Source of the DNA: Nageia nagi | Taxonomy: Eukaryota > Pinophyta | Length of the DNA stretch: 64,000 nt | Direction of reading: 5' to 3' | Assembly (NCBI GenBank): GCA_050084985.1 | Contig: JBITNC010000001.1 | Location: 108,190,001-108,254,000 of the forward strand | In this document: positions 11,111-23,346 of the stretch, piece after piece | Position numbering within the stretch: the first letter of the stretch is position 1 | Layout: each line of letters begins with the position of its first letter | Notes under the pieces: generated by a model | Told to the model about the DNA's origin: nothing | Seen by the model: the letters and a program-made list of their open reading frames with translations, nothing else | The model's database searches: none | Program-made: the position numbers and the translations under genes

Positions 11111-11385
11111 GTGTAATTTGCATCATGATTTGAGTCAAACTTAATGTCAAGTTCTGTCAAATTTAGAGTCAAATATTACTTCATTTTAGTAAATTAGCAT
11201 CACATTCTGAGTTAGGTTTAGTGTTAGGGTGCATCAGAGATGGATCAATAAGCGTAATTTATGTCATGATTTGAGTCATATTTAGAATCAAGTTGCATCA
11301 AATTTAGAGTCAAATATTATGTTATTTGAGTGAATTAGCATCATATTTCAAGTTAGGTTTAGAATCAGGACATGCTAGATCGAGT
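11111..11385. repeat. Two-copy tandem repeat of about 141 bp
   Basis: GTGTAATTTGCATCATGATTTGAGTCA at 11111 recurs as GCGTAATTTATGTCATGATTTGAGTCA at 11252. The rest of the unit (ATTTAGAGTCAAATATTA, AATTAGCATCA, AGTTAGGTTTAG) is shared in order. No coding potential is apparent. Confidence 0.75.
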
Positions 11386-11429
11386 GCCATTTTTTAAGGT
11401 TTGAATCAAGAATAACAACATATTTGCGA

Positions 11430-11900
11430 TAGATATAGCATAAAAAATAATTTTTTATATCAATTTTTATTTTTATTTAATAATTATAAATTTTTTATAT
11501 TATAAATTAAAAATATAATTAATTTTTAATTAATTTGTAAAAATTAATATGTTTTTTAGGAAATTAAATGATAGTAACATTTAATTTTTAATATTTATTA
11601 ATTTTTAATTAATTTGTTATATAATAGTTGATTAATTTTTAATTATAATATATATCATTTAAATTAATTTAATTAAATTTGTATTAAATATTAAATTATT
11701 ACTAATTAATTTATAGCATTTAATATTTTTAATTAATATGCTATATAATTGTAAGCATTAAGATTCATTTAATTTATAACATTTAATTTAATTAATTTTA
11801 AAAATTAAAAATATTTTTAATTAATTTTCTAAATATAGCATTGATAATAATTCATATAATTATAAGCATCAAGATTAATAATTTAAGGTTAAAAATTCAA
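11430..11900. other. Extremely AT-rich low-complexity tract
   Basis: Almost pure A/T with dense AATTAA, TTTAATTAAT and ATATAA words on both strands. No gene. Such tracts can act as matrix-attachment or easily unwound DNA, but nothing here proves a function. Confidence 0.7.
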
Positions 11901-12239
11901 AAATTCAAACTTAAAAATTTGAGAGGGATCATTGATAGCTTCAAAGAGTAAATATGGAGTAGCAAGAACAAATCACAACAAAATGAAGAAAAATAGTTTC
12001 CATTAAGAATATGAAAAATAAATAAAATCTGCAATAATGGGTCCTGTATATCAATTTAAAATCAATAATGTCATATGTATCCCTGCAATAAAGCTTGAGT
12101 AAATAAAATAAAAATCTCCATAACAAAAAATTATCACAAAAACTACATCTCAAAGATTCCATGTCATCACCTAAGTAGGAAAACCATAATTTCATGCGAG
12201 GAAAAGGGTATCATTGGAGGGGAGCCTGCATACATGAGG
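11901..12239. other. No recognised feature
   Basis: AT-rich DNA with short chance frames only. It lies next to the fragmentary minus-strand LTR that follows, and may contain the undetected outer end of that LTR. Confidence 0.4.
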
Positions 12240-12902
12240 GAGGAGAGTGTTATAACCAAAAGAATAATAATTAAGTTTATTAATTGACCTTGACCTATCA
12301 AGATTGGACTTACGAAATATACAAACTTGTACTTAACTTGTGATGAAAAAGGGAGGCAAAATCTAATCCAAAGAGGATGAACGATGAGCTTCTTCAAAAG
12401 ATGAAGCCATGAATTCGACCTCAACCTAGTGGTAGCATTACAAACCTAGTGATGTCACCTTATTACCATTCTTGAATACCTCACCCTTTCACTCGATATC
12501 ATCATCCCACCTTCAATGCACATAATTTCAATCAGAAAGGGGTGAAAGATTGCAAGAATGCAAAGCTCAAAGTATAACAAAATCCAAATATGATAGGTGG
12601 CATTAAGAAATATCAATCAATATTGACATAAGTATAGTGCCACCTATCAAGGATTCAATATTATATCATGTCATGTCATATCTTTGATCATGCACAACCC
12701 CTCCACCTTTATAAGAAACATGTCTAATGCTAACTCTCCTCCTTAGGCTTATTGTGATGCCAAGCTGACCTGTTACCATAAAACATAAAGGTAAATGAGA
12801 GTACACATAGAAAAGAGCATTTATTTAATAAATTAAATAAAATATTTTGAATACCTAAAAGGTTATTTTAATTAAATTAAAATTTCTTTTTAGGTGTTAA
12901 TA
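12240..12902 (-). repeat. LTR of a Tat-like element, minus strand (left edge approximate)
   Basis: Read on the minus strand it begins TATTAACACCTAAAAA at 12902, then an AT-rich inverted repeat (ATTTTAAT/ATTAAAAT). This is the same layout as the TGTAGATGCCTAAAAATGA starts of the other LTRs. Further in, ATGCCACCTATCAT and TTGTTATACTTTGAGCT match the LTR of element 7 (38516-39183). The inner side borders a 3' region and integrase of the same orientation. The outer edge was not found and is placed by typical length. Confidence 0.6.
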
Positions 12903-13754
12903 GATGCCTCACTTTGAATATGTTTTGATGGTTTTTAGGATAAAAGATAATCAAAGCATAAATTCAAAGTATAACAAGATAAGTAAGAATGTACTTCCTG
13001 AAAAGTTATCTTATTATGGAAGCTTTGGATGCCCTAAGTTTACTAATGTCATGCCCCCTCTTTGACTTGGTTGCAACATGATGGACCTCTCATCATAGGA
13101 AAAATTCAAGGCAAAGAAAAAGGAACCTAAAAATAGGTCAAATAAGAAACATTTTTACACAAGATATCTCAAATATAAACATTAAGAATCATGATATAGA
13201 AGGTATGATAAGAAAGCAAACTTTTCCTTGGTGACTTACCCACCAAGATTTGATGAATATGAATAACCAATTTAGAATGATCAACTTGGTTTCCCAAACC
13301 ACTATGTTTCCATGGATTTTTATATGAATGGCCCTTCCTTACAAAGGTACCAAATGGTTAGGTTGATCCTTCCTTACAAAGGCATCAAATGATAAGAATG
13401 ATCAACTTGGTTATCCAAGCCACCATGTTTCCATGGATTTACTAATAAGAGTGCCCCTTTCTTACAAAGGTGATCAATTATACAACAAATGAAATACCAT
13501 AGTGATATGTTTTTATCAAGCATTATTTTTGTGATAATTAATGTTTATAAAAAGTGAAATAACAATAAAAAAATTTAGAATACATTTTTCTTCAATTTAT
13601 CATGATTTTGAAGGAACAATCATATTTTGGATATTTTTTGCCATTTAAACCTAAAAGAATCACTAGGAACACATCGACGTAGCTAGATTACTACTTTATT
13701 TTCCTAAAACATTAGTATGAAAAGATGGAGAAATGCATGCTTTTACGAAAAAGA
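12903..13754 (-). repeat. 3' region of the minus-strand Tat-like fragment, with tandem repeat
   Basis: Lies between integrase and the LTR. A purine-rich stretch, CAAAGTGAGGCATC on the minus strand, abuts the LTR as a PPT candidate. A second one, AAAGAGGGGGCA, is at about 13052-13063. A tandem repeat of about 121 bp spans 13277-13485 (ATGATCAACTTGG at 13277 and 13398; both copies contain ATGTTTCCATGGATTT and TTACAAAGG). No coding domain. Confidence 0.6.
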
Positions 13755-14620
13755 TCAAATATAAAACTTTTTCAAATGCATAAAATTAATTGGATTACAT
13801 TCTTCTTTACCTTCAATTGTAGATAATTTATACACACTTTTTTCATAATTTGCAATGACAATGTAAGGACCTATCCAGTTAGGTTTGAACTTACCTTTCT
13901 TTTCATTCTCCAAAGTTTTAATGTTGGCAAGGTTTTCTTTTAGGACTAGGTCACCAACTTTGAACTCTTTAGGTTTGATATTTTTGCTATAAGATTTTTG
14001 GATTCTAGAATGGTAGATATGAATGTGTTTTAGAGCATTGACCCATTTTTCATTTAGGATTTCTAGTAGGGCTACTCTAGCTTTCCTTTTATCCTCATTA
14101 AGAATGAGACCATCTAGAGACATATGAAGAGATGGGATCTCTAACTCAAGGGGTATTATGACTTCATCATCACACATTAATGAGAAAGCGGTTGCCCCTA
14201 TGTAAGTCCTTATACTTGTTATATAGGCCCACAAAGTATAAGGAAGTTGTTCATGCCAAGCTTTGCCATGCTTTACAATAGTTTTGGATAAGATACTCTT
14301 ACTGAACTTGTTAGAAGCTTCAACTTGACCATTACCTTGAGCCTAATATGGGGTAGATAATTTCTGTTCAATATGGTATTTGGCACAAAAGTCCTTAACT
14401 TCATTACCTTTAAAGCTAGGTCCATTATACATGAACAATTTAGAAGGTACACCAAATTTAGAAATGATAAACTCAATAAGATATTCAACAATCTTACCTC
14501 CTTTTGCAGACTTCATGCATATAGACTCCACCCATTTTGTGAAGTGTTCTATAGCTGTAATGATAAACTTATGGCCATCTCTCAAAACAAGATTAATTTT
14601 GCCAATAAAATAAAGTACTC
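13755..14620 (-). pseudogene. Integrase fragment of a Tat-like element
   Basis: The minus strand begins inside the integrase core at about 14620 (LRDGHKFIITAIEHFTKWVE). It continues through SKFGVPSKLFMYNGPSFKG, where the second catalytic Asp is Tyr. The Glu is present in GNGQVEASNK. After a frameshift near 14235-14345 a 159-codon frame covers the C-terminal domain (WAYITSIRTYIGATAF, EFKVGDLVLKENLANIK, NWIGPYIVI, FMHLKKFYI). The zinc finger, the first Asp and all upstream pol are absent, so this is a truncated 3' end. It is diverged from Tat-1 and Tat-2 and is probably another subfamily. Confidence 0.87.
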
Positions 14621-15599
14621 AAATAGAAAAAGGCTAAGGAGATACAAAAGATTCAAGCAAAGCAAAATTTTAGGAAGAACAATAGGTTATCTTTAGATCT
14701 TGTCATTATGTTCAAGGACTATCTATGAATTTTTATTTTAGGGAATTATTTTTTCTAAGGAGTCTTACATTAGAAAACCTTAGTTTTATTTATTTTTGGT
14801 TGAATTAGCTTTATCCTAATTTAAAAGCTTTTATTGCTTTAAAAAATAAATAAATTATTTTTCAAAAAAATATCACTATAGAAAAAACCTATATTTTGGA
14901 GATCATTTTCTTCAAATTAGTAAGATCTAGCATTAGAAAAATTTGTCATAACTATAGATAAATACAATTGAAATTTTTTTCTAATCTTTCTAAGTCTAGA
15001 TTTGCATATGTTGATCAATTTTGAGATTTTTTTTGTAGAAAACATCATTAAAAAAATCCTAAATTTAGGAAATATTTTGCAAGTGTTTGGTGACTTGTTT
15101 CATGATAAAAACTTGGCAAAACCATAGGTCATCATAGTAGAAAACTTTTTGAAGTTAATTTGGCTTCATTGCACACATTTTTATCAATATTTCTAGAGAT
15201 TTTCAAATAAAATATTTTTGTATAAAAAAATAAATTTGAAGGTTATTTTCTTGAAATTTGAAAGTTTTAACATCATAAAACTTGTCCCACATCATAGATA
15301 TACATGCTAGCAACTTATTTTTAATTTTGCATTATCTAAATGTGCTTATTTTCTCATATTTCTTGAAATTTTTATGCAAAAATAATAGATCTTACATTTT
15401 TATATGGATACTAAAAATGGTTTTCTCTAAAGATGTGAATGTTGTGTAAAGTAATAATATAAAATAATCTTATGATGAAATTAGTTTACCAAATTCATAT
15501 TTAAATGATGATGATATGTAAAATGATGAAAATCAAGAGAATGAAAATAATAGAGATAGTGATAATGATGATGATTATATGACTGAAATTGATTATTAT
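14621..15599. other. No recognised feature
   Basis: AT-rich DNA with many homopolymer runs. The truncated integrase stops abruptly at the left edge, so a deletion or insertion junction lies near 14620. A short Asp/Glu/Asn-rich stretch (GATGAT and AATGAT repeats) at 15490-15600 may be the first part of the next entry. Confidence 0.4.
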
Positions 15600-16735
15600 G
15601 AGTATTTAAACTTGAAGCTATGGATACGTTTAAAATGCATGATATTGAATTTGAAAATTTATCATCCCAAGATCAACTAAAAAAAAATTAAAGAGCATAT
15701 GTTAGCCAATCCTTCTTTGGTGTTAGACATTTATACTATTCTTGATTTAAAGGAAAAATATCATGTATTTCTAAGGAAAGAACTAGATTCACTATTAAAA
15801 GTTTCATATGTAAGAAAATATTATATGCAAACAAGTGAGAAAGATGAAATACGAAAACAAAAATATAATAAATAAAACCTGAAACCAATATAAAAAGAAC
15901 TTAAATAGATTTCAAACCTCAACCTCAAAAATTAGAACCAAAATAACATAGTTTAAAATCAATATCCTATAAAAACTCAAAACTGCATAATGCCCATGCT
16001 GTAGAAAATCCTAAATAGAGTTCCCATGCTGTATAAAATCTTAAACAAAGTGCCTACATTGTAAAATTTGACCCACCATAGAAAGTAGAAAAACAAAAAT
16101 CTAGTCAGCAAAGCACAGGTAAAATTTTAGTCCAGTTACATCCAATGGAGGCTCGATTATAGGAATATAGAAAATACAAAGATTGATCCTTTGAAAAGTA
16201 TGCATTGAAGATTTTTACACTTAATTTTATATTTGAACAAAAGTATTTTAAACTATTGCCTCAAGAAGCACAAATTCAAAAGATTTATCAACTTAAAAAA
16301 CAAATATTAATGGAAAATGATGGTATGCATGAATGTCTAGAGTTGTATCACTTTGCTTTTCATAATGGTATGTGTGAATAGGTTACAATTCAGTTACATC
16401 CAATTGAGATTCAGTTATAAGAATACAAAAATAAAAAGATTGGTCTTATGAAAAGTATCAATTTAAGATTAAACTCCTTAATTAATTTTTGCAAATTGAG
16501 ATGTTTAGTACATTGCATCAATTAGTACAACTTAAATCCATTGATCTTTTAAAAGAATAGCAACAAAAGAGGAAAAAGTGAAACTAATTGATACTCTTAA
16601 CAAAGAAATGCAAATTTTTTAGGAGAAACATACTAATAATGGTGGTAGTTCCACCACTCTTTAGTGTATTATAGTTGATAATTTTGAATATTATATAGGA
16701 TGCATCTCATATAGGCTTGCACTTTCATTGGCTGC
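15600..16735 (+). pseudogene. Unidentified decayed coding region with duplicated module
   Basis: Frames rich in Lys, Glu, Leu and Tyr survive between stops: KEHMLANPSLVLDIYTILDL near 15685, and EYRKYKD, stop, SFEKYALKIFTLNF near 16160. A second copy of the latter module lies about 258 bp downstream (QLHPIEIQL at about 16391, then DWSYEKYQFKIKLLN). The two share the word QLHPxE, a stop at a probable Gln, EY, KDW and EKY. The product would be mostly helical. I do not recognise the family. It lies directly left of the Tat-2 insertion and may belong to the same older element as LTR-10 (37854-38515). Confidence 0.45.
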
Positions 16736-16739
16736 ATAT
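16735..16739. other. Target-site duplication of Tat-2 (CATAT)
   Basis: CATAT precedes the left LTR and recurs at 36389-36393 directly after the right LTR. The match shows that the two LTRs, 18 kb apart, are still the original ends of a single insertion despite the nested elements. Confidence 0.92.
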
Positions 16740-17374
16740 TGTAGATGCCTAAAAATGAACTATTATTTATTAAATAATCTATTTTATAGCATTAATGATA
16801 TTTATTGTAAAAAGGGGGTTAAAATATACCCAAGGCAATGTAATAAATGTAATGGACCATTTTGCAATGTAAAAGGTGTTAAATATCAAGAAAGACACCT
16901 CAAGCTATGTAATGTGCAATGATCTCAAGAATCAAAGAGACCAGGATGTTGCTATAAAGACACATCAAAGAAAAAATAAGAGACATCATGTCAAGGAATC
17001 AGAAATATTAAGAGAGACTTCAACAAATGCAAGATCGTTTTATCCTACCTACAATGATGTTTTGTAACATCGCCTCTACATAGATCTATTAAATCCTTCA
17101 TGTTGTTTTTGTATATATTTTATTCCATTCATCAATCTACTTAATCCATGCAGTCGATGGCATGGTATATTTAGGTCGTTGGCTATGTGCATCTTTATGA
17201 ATGAGATGTGATGGTTAATGAATGGTATTTGTTATTTCATATTTATACAACTATGATGAAGGTACATTATTTATCGTTGTTCATTTGATGCCATATTTCT
17301 CATATATGCTTCAATAAAATATTATAGAAAAATAGTGCATTAATTTACCATTTATGCATTATTTGCAGTCTACA
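16740..17374 (+). repeat. 5' LTR of Tat-2
   Basis: 635 bp, TGTAGATGCC to GTCTACA. It carries GTTAAAATATACCCAAGGC and ATGTAATGGACCATTTTGC, words also found in the LTRs of Tat-1 and element 8. A GCTATAAAGA promoter-like motif is at 16951. The primer-binding-site candidate TGTTGAACCCA follows at 17378-17388. Confidence 0.93.
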
Positions 17375-17489
17375 TTTTGTTGAACCCATTTATTCAATTA
17401 TATTGCCCTTCTAATAAGATCTCACTAGAATTTTGTAATGGATATGAGCCATCGACAATATTTTTAGCTATTTTTGGGCTATCAACTAT

Positions 17490-18525
17490 GTGAAAAGGAA
17501 CAATTTATAAAGGAAGTTCTTAGTAGAATAAAAAATATGGAAAAAAATGCAATCATTCAATAGTATAGGTAGCTCAATGGTGATGCCAGATCCCATCACA
17601 ATTGCATGACTTACAAACCTTGAGAATAGAAGGAGATCATAACAAAGTGAAGAAGACTATGATGGTGTATTCATCTCATCTTTGTTTGAGGAGATCCATA
17701 ATTTTCCCTTACCACCTGAGCATAAGGCCCCCAAGTTTGAGATGTTTAATGGCAAACAAGACCCAAAACAACATCTTATCAACTTTTAGGAGGAGTGTTT
17801 ATAGAAATTAGGATTTGAAAGAGAAGTTGATGGCAAAGTTCTTCCCAAGAAGTTTGAAAGGTGATGCTACTTAGTAGTTCTATAATTTTGTTGGTGGTTC
17901 AATTGATTTTTTCAAGTCATTGGTCAAATTATTCATGGGATAATACAAACACAACATCAAAGAGCAAAGTAATATTACAAAGTTATGTGCAATATGATAA
18001 GGGGGTAATGAAACCCTAGAAAAGTAAATTCCATGGTTCAAAAAGGTATGACAATCCATTCAAAGAAAATTAAATGAAAGTGAAATTTGTGCTATATTTA
18101 GAGATTCTATTATACCAATTGTCAATTTGCATGCTTTTAGTAATAAGAATATTCGATTTGGAGTATTGATAAAAGAATTATTACAAAAAGAAAAAAGTTT
18201 TACTTGAGTTAGGGGAACTCAAGTATGTGCTTACTCCTTTCCATAAGGAGAATAGGAATACATATTCTAAAAAGGAAGAAAAAATAGTACTTATGGTTGA
18301 TAAACCTACTTCTCCACCAAAGTTGCAAAGATCTACTACTACAAAAGCATGAGGTACACTTTTCCAATTCAACCAAGATTTATTATGAGGGATCTAATGA
18401 AAAAGGGATTAGTACAACCATTGGAAAAATCAGCACAAGATGAAAATGTTCCCATGGAAAAATTAGATGCTTATTGCATATTTCATCAAAGGAAGGGTCA
18501 TGCTATAGTGCACCAGTAGGTGCTG
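17490..18525 (+). pseudogene. gag: Tat-2 gag
   Basis: Parallel to the Tat-1 gag: EEDYDGVFISSLFEEIHNF, APKFEMFNGKQDPKQHLINF, then decayed capsid sequence with frameshifts. Near 18465-18520 the frame reads LDAYCIFHQRKGHAIVHQ. This is a Cys-x2-His...Gly-His zinc knuckle whose last Cys is not seen. Coding similarity to Tat ends just after it, where the chromodomain-element remnant begins. Stops again cluster at Gln positions. Confidence 0.75.
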
Positions 18526-18529
18526 CGAG

Positions 18530-18895
18530 AAAGTTACTTGTCATAGAAGCCATATTTGTAGCCTCTTTCTTTGCAAAAGTTGGATAGGATGGGTGTTTAG
18601 ACAAGCTTATAGAGCAGATAATACTTACCCTTGAATTGTTCCTTCACACAAAAAACCTTGATTCAAGAGGCAAAATGATGACATGTAATTTTTTAGAGTC
18701 ACCAAAAATAGTAGTTTAGAGGTAGTAAAACCTTCAAAGCTAAATAACTAAAAATTTGTACCTTTTCAATAGTTGTAAATAAAAATAGATAGACCCATAG
18801 ATGTAAAAAATATTTGGGAGTACAAAAATCATCATTAAGAGACCTATCCCATTATGATCATCTTTTTAAGCTGATCATTTTGGTATATTAGACCC
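18530..18895 (+). repeat. Degraded 5' LTR end and primer-binding site of the chromodomain element
   Basis: The sequence from about 18530 to 18877 carries no Tat coding similarity. It is probably the retained 3' portion of the 5' LTR, because it runs into the PBS-like TGGTATATTAGACCC at 18881-18895. The surviving 3' LTR piece (23360-23454) comes from the other LTR end, so the two cannot be compared directly. The assignment is by position. Confidence 0.45.
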
Positions 18896-18969
18896 ATACA
18901 CTTTTTCGATCACTTTCTAAAAATAATAGTTTCTAGAAATAACAGCTTCAAAAATAGTAGTTTTCAAAA

Positions 18970-20008
18970 ATGGCACTTGAGATAAGATCCCAAATAGTAG
19001 CACAAGCTAATCCTATCATGATGAAATTTTAGACTATGATCCAACAAATGGCAGATACACTTATTAGCACATTCAAGGTTGAAATCTGACAACTATAGAC
19101 CCAAATACAAATCATTGATAGTATGTGATATAGTGTCCAACTAAGTATCAGTCATACCAACAATGCATCTAGTTCACAACAATTAGGGTAGTCAGGAAAT
19201 CCACAAGGGTATCATCATAACTTTCAAAGCCAACAAGGTGGTTTCATTCTTCCTCGCATAACCAAATTAGATTTTCCTTAATTTGATGGAGATGATCCCA
19301 CTAGTTAGATTTATAAGTTTGGATATTATTTTACATTGGACCAAATTCCAAAAGATTTGAAGGTGCACATGGCAACTTTTCATATGAATCATGAGGCTCT
19401 CCAATGGCACCAATGGTACTCAAAAACTCATCCTATTCCTTCATGGGATGAATTTACTCAACAATTATTGATCTATTTTGATCCTAGTGATTATGAAGAT
19501 TTCACAAGGGCATTGACCACATTATGTCAAACCACAATAGTCAAAGAATACCAAAATCAATTTAAAAAACTAGCAAATCACATAGAGGGGTTGGATGATG
19601 CATTTTTCATAAGTTGTTTTATCAGTGGATTAAAATAAGAAATTAAACTAGAGGTCAAAATGTTTAATCCCAAAACTATGATGGATGTTATTGCTTTGGC
19701 AAAGCTTACTGAAGATTAAACCAGTGTCATCGACAAAAAGTAAGACCCCCATTCACAAAGACATAATAATTCCCATTCCTCTAATAACATAAGTGCCCCA
19801 CCATTGAATCACATAATGCAAACTAAGAAGTTGATGTCGAAGGAAATGGAAGAGCGTCGAAAGAAAGGTTTATGTTATAATTGTGATGAGAAATTTGTTC
19901 ATGGTCATCGTTGTACTCAACAAAAGTTATATTTGTTTCATGTTGATGCTCATAGTGAGGAGGAATATGAGAGTGCACTTGAAGAGGCTATAGAAGAAAA
20001 TTCTAGAT
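18970..20008 (+). pseudogene. gag: gag of the chromodomain element
   Basis: Starts at ATG 18970. The capsid core reads KLDFP, stop, FDGDDPTS, then HMNHEALQWHQWY, PSWDEFTQQLLIYFDPSDYED and FKKLANHIEGLDD, a standard Ty3/gypsy gag. A zinc knuckle LCYNCDEKFVHGHRC (Cys-x2-Cys-x4-His-x4-Cys type) is intact near 19872-19916. There are a few isolated stops, and a frame change follows into protease. This gag is in better condition than those of Tat-1 and Tat-2. Confidence 0.88.
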
Positions 20009-20038
20009 GAGGAGGTCCCAATTATCTCTTATAGTGCA

Positions 20039-20340
20039 TTGGTAGGAATTACTACCCCTCAAACTATGAAGGTCAAAGGGTTTTTTAAAAAATGCACTCT
20101 CATCATATTATTGGATTTAGGAAGTACTCATAATTTCATTGACACATGGATGGCTAAAGCTGATGACTATTACATCCACCCTATAAATAATTTTATGGTT
20201 GGTAATGGAGGAAAAATAACATGTAAAGGCAAATGTCAAAATGTCAAACTAAGCATGGGCCACTATACTTTGAAAAGTGACATGTACACTTTACCACTTG
20301 GGAGATATGATATAGTTTTGGGGGTGTAATGGCTGAGGAC
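20039..20340 (+). pseudogene. Aspartic protease of the chromodomain element
   Basis: The active site reads LLDLGSTHNFID; the usual motif is Asp-Ser-Gly, so Ser has become Leu. The C-terminal motif LPLGRYDIVLGV is followed by a stop at the position of a Gln or Glu before WL. This matches the single-domain retropepsin of plant chromoviruses. Confidence 0.82.
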
Positions 20341-20699
20341 TTTAGGCACCATGCAATGGAATTTTGCAAAGCTATGGATGACATTCAAGATAACCAAATA
20401 AGGAGCATACTCTCAAGGGATTATAGGTTGGACCTTCACAAATTGTGAGTTCCCATCAAATGGAAAAGATCCTATGAAAAAATGGTAAGAGAATGCTAGC
20501 AAAGTTATACTCTTTAACAATCATTGAATCTAAAGTCATAGAGCCTAAGGACCTACAACACATCTTGAGTAAGCATGTATGTGCCTTTAAGGAACCAATA
20601 GGCTTACCACCCTAGCGATCTCATGATCATGCTATCCAGTTGGTGCCAAGAAGTCAACCACCAAACATTCATCCTTATTAATATCCTTATTTATAAAAA

Positions 20700-21900
20700 A
20701 ATAAAATTAAAAAATTGGTTCAGGAATTGTTGGATGTAAGAGTAATCCAACCTAGTGTAAGCCCATATTCTTCTCTAATTATATTGGTTCATAAGAAAGA
20801 TGGCTCATGGTGTATGTGTGTGGATTTTAGGGCCCTCAACAAAATTACCATCAAGGACAAATTTACCATACTGATCATTGATGAATTATTGGATGAACTG
20901 CATGGGGCAAGATATTTTTCCAAGTTGGACCTACGATTTGGGTATCACCAAATCTACCTCAAAGAGAAGGATATACCATAAACTGCATTTTGCACCATGA
21001 GGGCCATTATGAGTTCTTGGTCATGCCTTTTAGCCTCACAAATGCTCCATCCACATTTCAAAGTTTAATAAATCAGGTGTTTCATCCATTCCTTAGGAAG
21101 TTCATTTTAGTTTTTTTAGATGATATCTTGATCTACAGTAAGACATGTAGGAACATATGGCACATGTTGACCAAACCTTACAAATTTTGAAGGAACACTA
21201 GCTATATGCAAAAAAATCAAAATGTTCATTCAGTAAGAGGGAAATTGACTAAGGCCATATTATATCTAAAGAGGTAGTTAAGGTGGATCCACATAATATT
21301 ACTAACATGCAGAACTAGTCTATTCCTACATCTTTGAAAAGTCTTTGAAGATTCTTGGGTTGACAGGCTATTATAGGAAATTTGTGAAAGATTATGGTAA
21401 GATTGGAGCAACTTTAACAATGTTGTTGAAAAAGAATGCATTCCAATGGTCCCCTCAAGCTGAGGTAGCTTCCCTTAAGCTTAAGGATGTAATGTGTACC
21501 ACCTTGGTATTAGCAATGCTAGATTTTTCTAAAACCTTTATGATCGAAAGTGATGCTTATGGAGTAGAAATCAAGGTAGTATTGATGTAGGAGATGCATC
21601 CCTTAGCATTCACTAATAGAGCACTCTCTAGTAAAAATTTGGGTGAATCCACCTATGAAAAAGAAATGCTTGCCATCATTCATGTAGTTCAATGTTGGAG
21701 ACCATATCTAATTGGTGACCATTTCATCATCCTCACAGATCATCATAATTTGAAATTTTTCATTAAGCAATGTATTTCTACACCTGAGCAACAAAAATGG
21801 GTGACCAAACTACTAGGGTATGATTATGAGATAGTATACCATAAAGGTAAAGAGAATGTGGTTTTTGATGCTTTGTCTAGAAAATTTGAAGATCAAGTAG
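20700..21900 (+). pseudogene. Reverse transcriptase and RNase H of the chromodomain element
   Basis: RT blocks VQELLDVRVIQPSVSPYSS, VHKKDGSWCMCVDFRALN and [14 protein letters not shown] run in one frame to about 20980. After a frameshift come [17 protein letters not shown] and [11 protein letters not shown], with the catalytic Asp-Asp retained. The RNase H part includes KFVKDYGKIGATLTMLL, FMIESDAYGVEIKVVLM, STYEKEMLAIIHVVQCWRPYL, LTDHHNLKFF and KGKENVVFDALSRK. Several frames and stops interrupt it. Confidence 0.9.
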
Positions 21901-22039
21901 CACTACAAGCTCTTTCATCTCCTATTCCTCAATGGTTGGATAAAGTTAAACAAGAGTGGGTAGAGGATAGCTCCACCCAAGACCTCACGAGTAAACCAGA
22001 CCACACATGGCATGATGGTATTTTGAGATTCAAAGGCTA

Positions 22040-23340
22040 AATTTTGTTACCATCTCCTTCAAAATGTAAATTAGAAATACTTACTGAATTGCATTCCACA
22101 CCTACATCAAGACATGATGTATTTTTGAAAACTTATAATCAAGTGGCATAATCATTCTAGTAGGGAGATATGAAATTGGATATCAAGCAGTTTGTGGTAG
22201 CTTGTGATGTGTGTCAATGATAAAAGGGTGATACAGTGGGTACTCTGGGATACCTTCAACCTCTTCTCATACCTAATCATATATGGACCGATATCTCAAT
22301 GGATTTCATTGAAGGCCTTCCTAAATCCAATGGTAAATTAAATATTCTAATGGTGGTTGATTGATTATCCAAATATGCTCATTTTGGTTCATTGGCTCAT
22401 TCCTACAAGGTAGTGATAGTGGCACAATTATTCCTAGATACAATTTTTAAACTACATGGCATGCTAGAGATGATTGTTAGTGATCATGATCTCACTTTTA
22501 CAAGCCATTTTTGGTAAGAGATTTTCAAACTGCAAGGTACCCAACTAAACATGAGCTCAGCATATCACCTGCAAACTGATAGTTATATTAAAATTGTTAA
22601 TAAATATTTGGAAACATATTTAAATTATCTTGCTTCAACATAACTTGTGCATTAGGTATGATGACTTCCCTTGGCTGAGTTGTGGTATAATACATCTTAT
22701 CATTCTGCCAGTAAGATGACCCCCTATGAAGTAGTGTATGGTCAAGCTCCACCAACAATCACCTCGTATGTTATAGATACCAGTAAAGTTTAGGTAGTTG
22801 ACTCAACATTGGTTACTTAGGATGATATTCTTTATTTGTTAAAGGATAACCTTTAGATAGCCCAACACTATATGAAGCAACAAGCTGATCAGCAACATAT
22901 CAAAAGGTAGTTCTAGGTAGATGACATGGTATTTTTGAGACTACAACCTTATCATCAGAAATTCTTAAAAATAAAAGGCCCTCAAAAATTGGCCCTAAAG
23001 TTTTATGGTTCTAACAAGGTGTTATAGCGCATTGGCCTAGCTGCATACAAACTAAATCTTCCTACTTCTTCTAAGATTCACCCAATGTTTCATGTCTTTT
23101 ATCTCAAGAAAGTGGTTGGATCAAAAGTTCAGGTTCAGACATAATTACCTAAGTTGGTGAAGGATGGATCAATGGTAATCATACCTAAGTTTTGGATCAA
23201 CATTCATGGTAGCTTCGTAACCACACTATCATAGAAGTCCTTATGTAGTGGCAAGGCATGGCATAGAAAGATGTAACATGGAAAATACTTCATCAGCTAT
23301 AGCAATAGTTTTCACACTTCAAGCTTTGATAACAAAGCTT
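22040..23340 (+). pseudogene. Integrase with chromodomain
   Basis: The integrase finger is decayed (LHSTPTSRHD, CDVCQ). The core shows WTDISMDFIEGLPKS (first Asp), MIVSDHDLTFTSHFW (second Asp) and SSAYHLQTDSYIKIVNKYLE, where the Glu position is Lys or lost. The C-terminal part has ALKFYGSNKVL, stop, RIGLAAYKLNLPTSSKIHPMFHV. The tail LRNHTIIEVLM, stop, WQGMA, stop, KDVTWKILHQL is a chromodomain, with a Trp before Gln-Gly and a final Thr-Trp. In intact chromoviruses this module targets integration to heterochromatin. Confidence 0.87.
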
Positions 23341-23346
23341 CATCCC

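Noticed and set aside
11430-11900. Replication origin or organelle DNA
   Set aside because: AT-richness alone is not evidence; no organelle gene or origin motif is present.
14373-14696. Plus-strand ORFs over the integrase fragment
   Set aside because: Shadows of the minus-strand integrase, whose motifs are clear.
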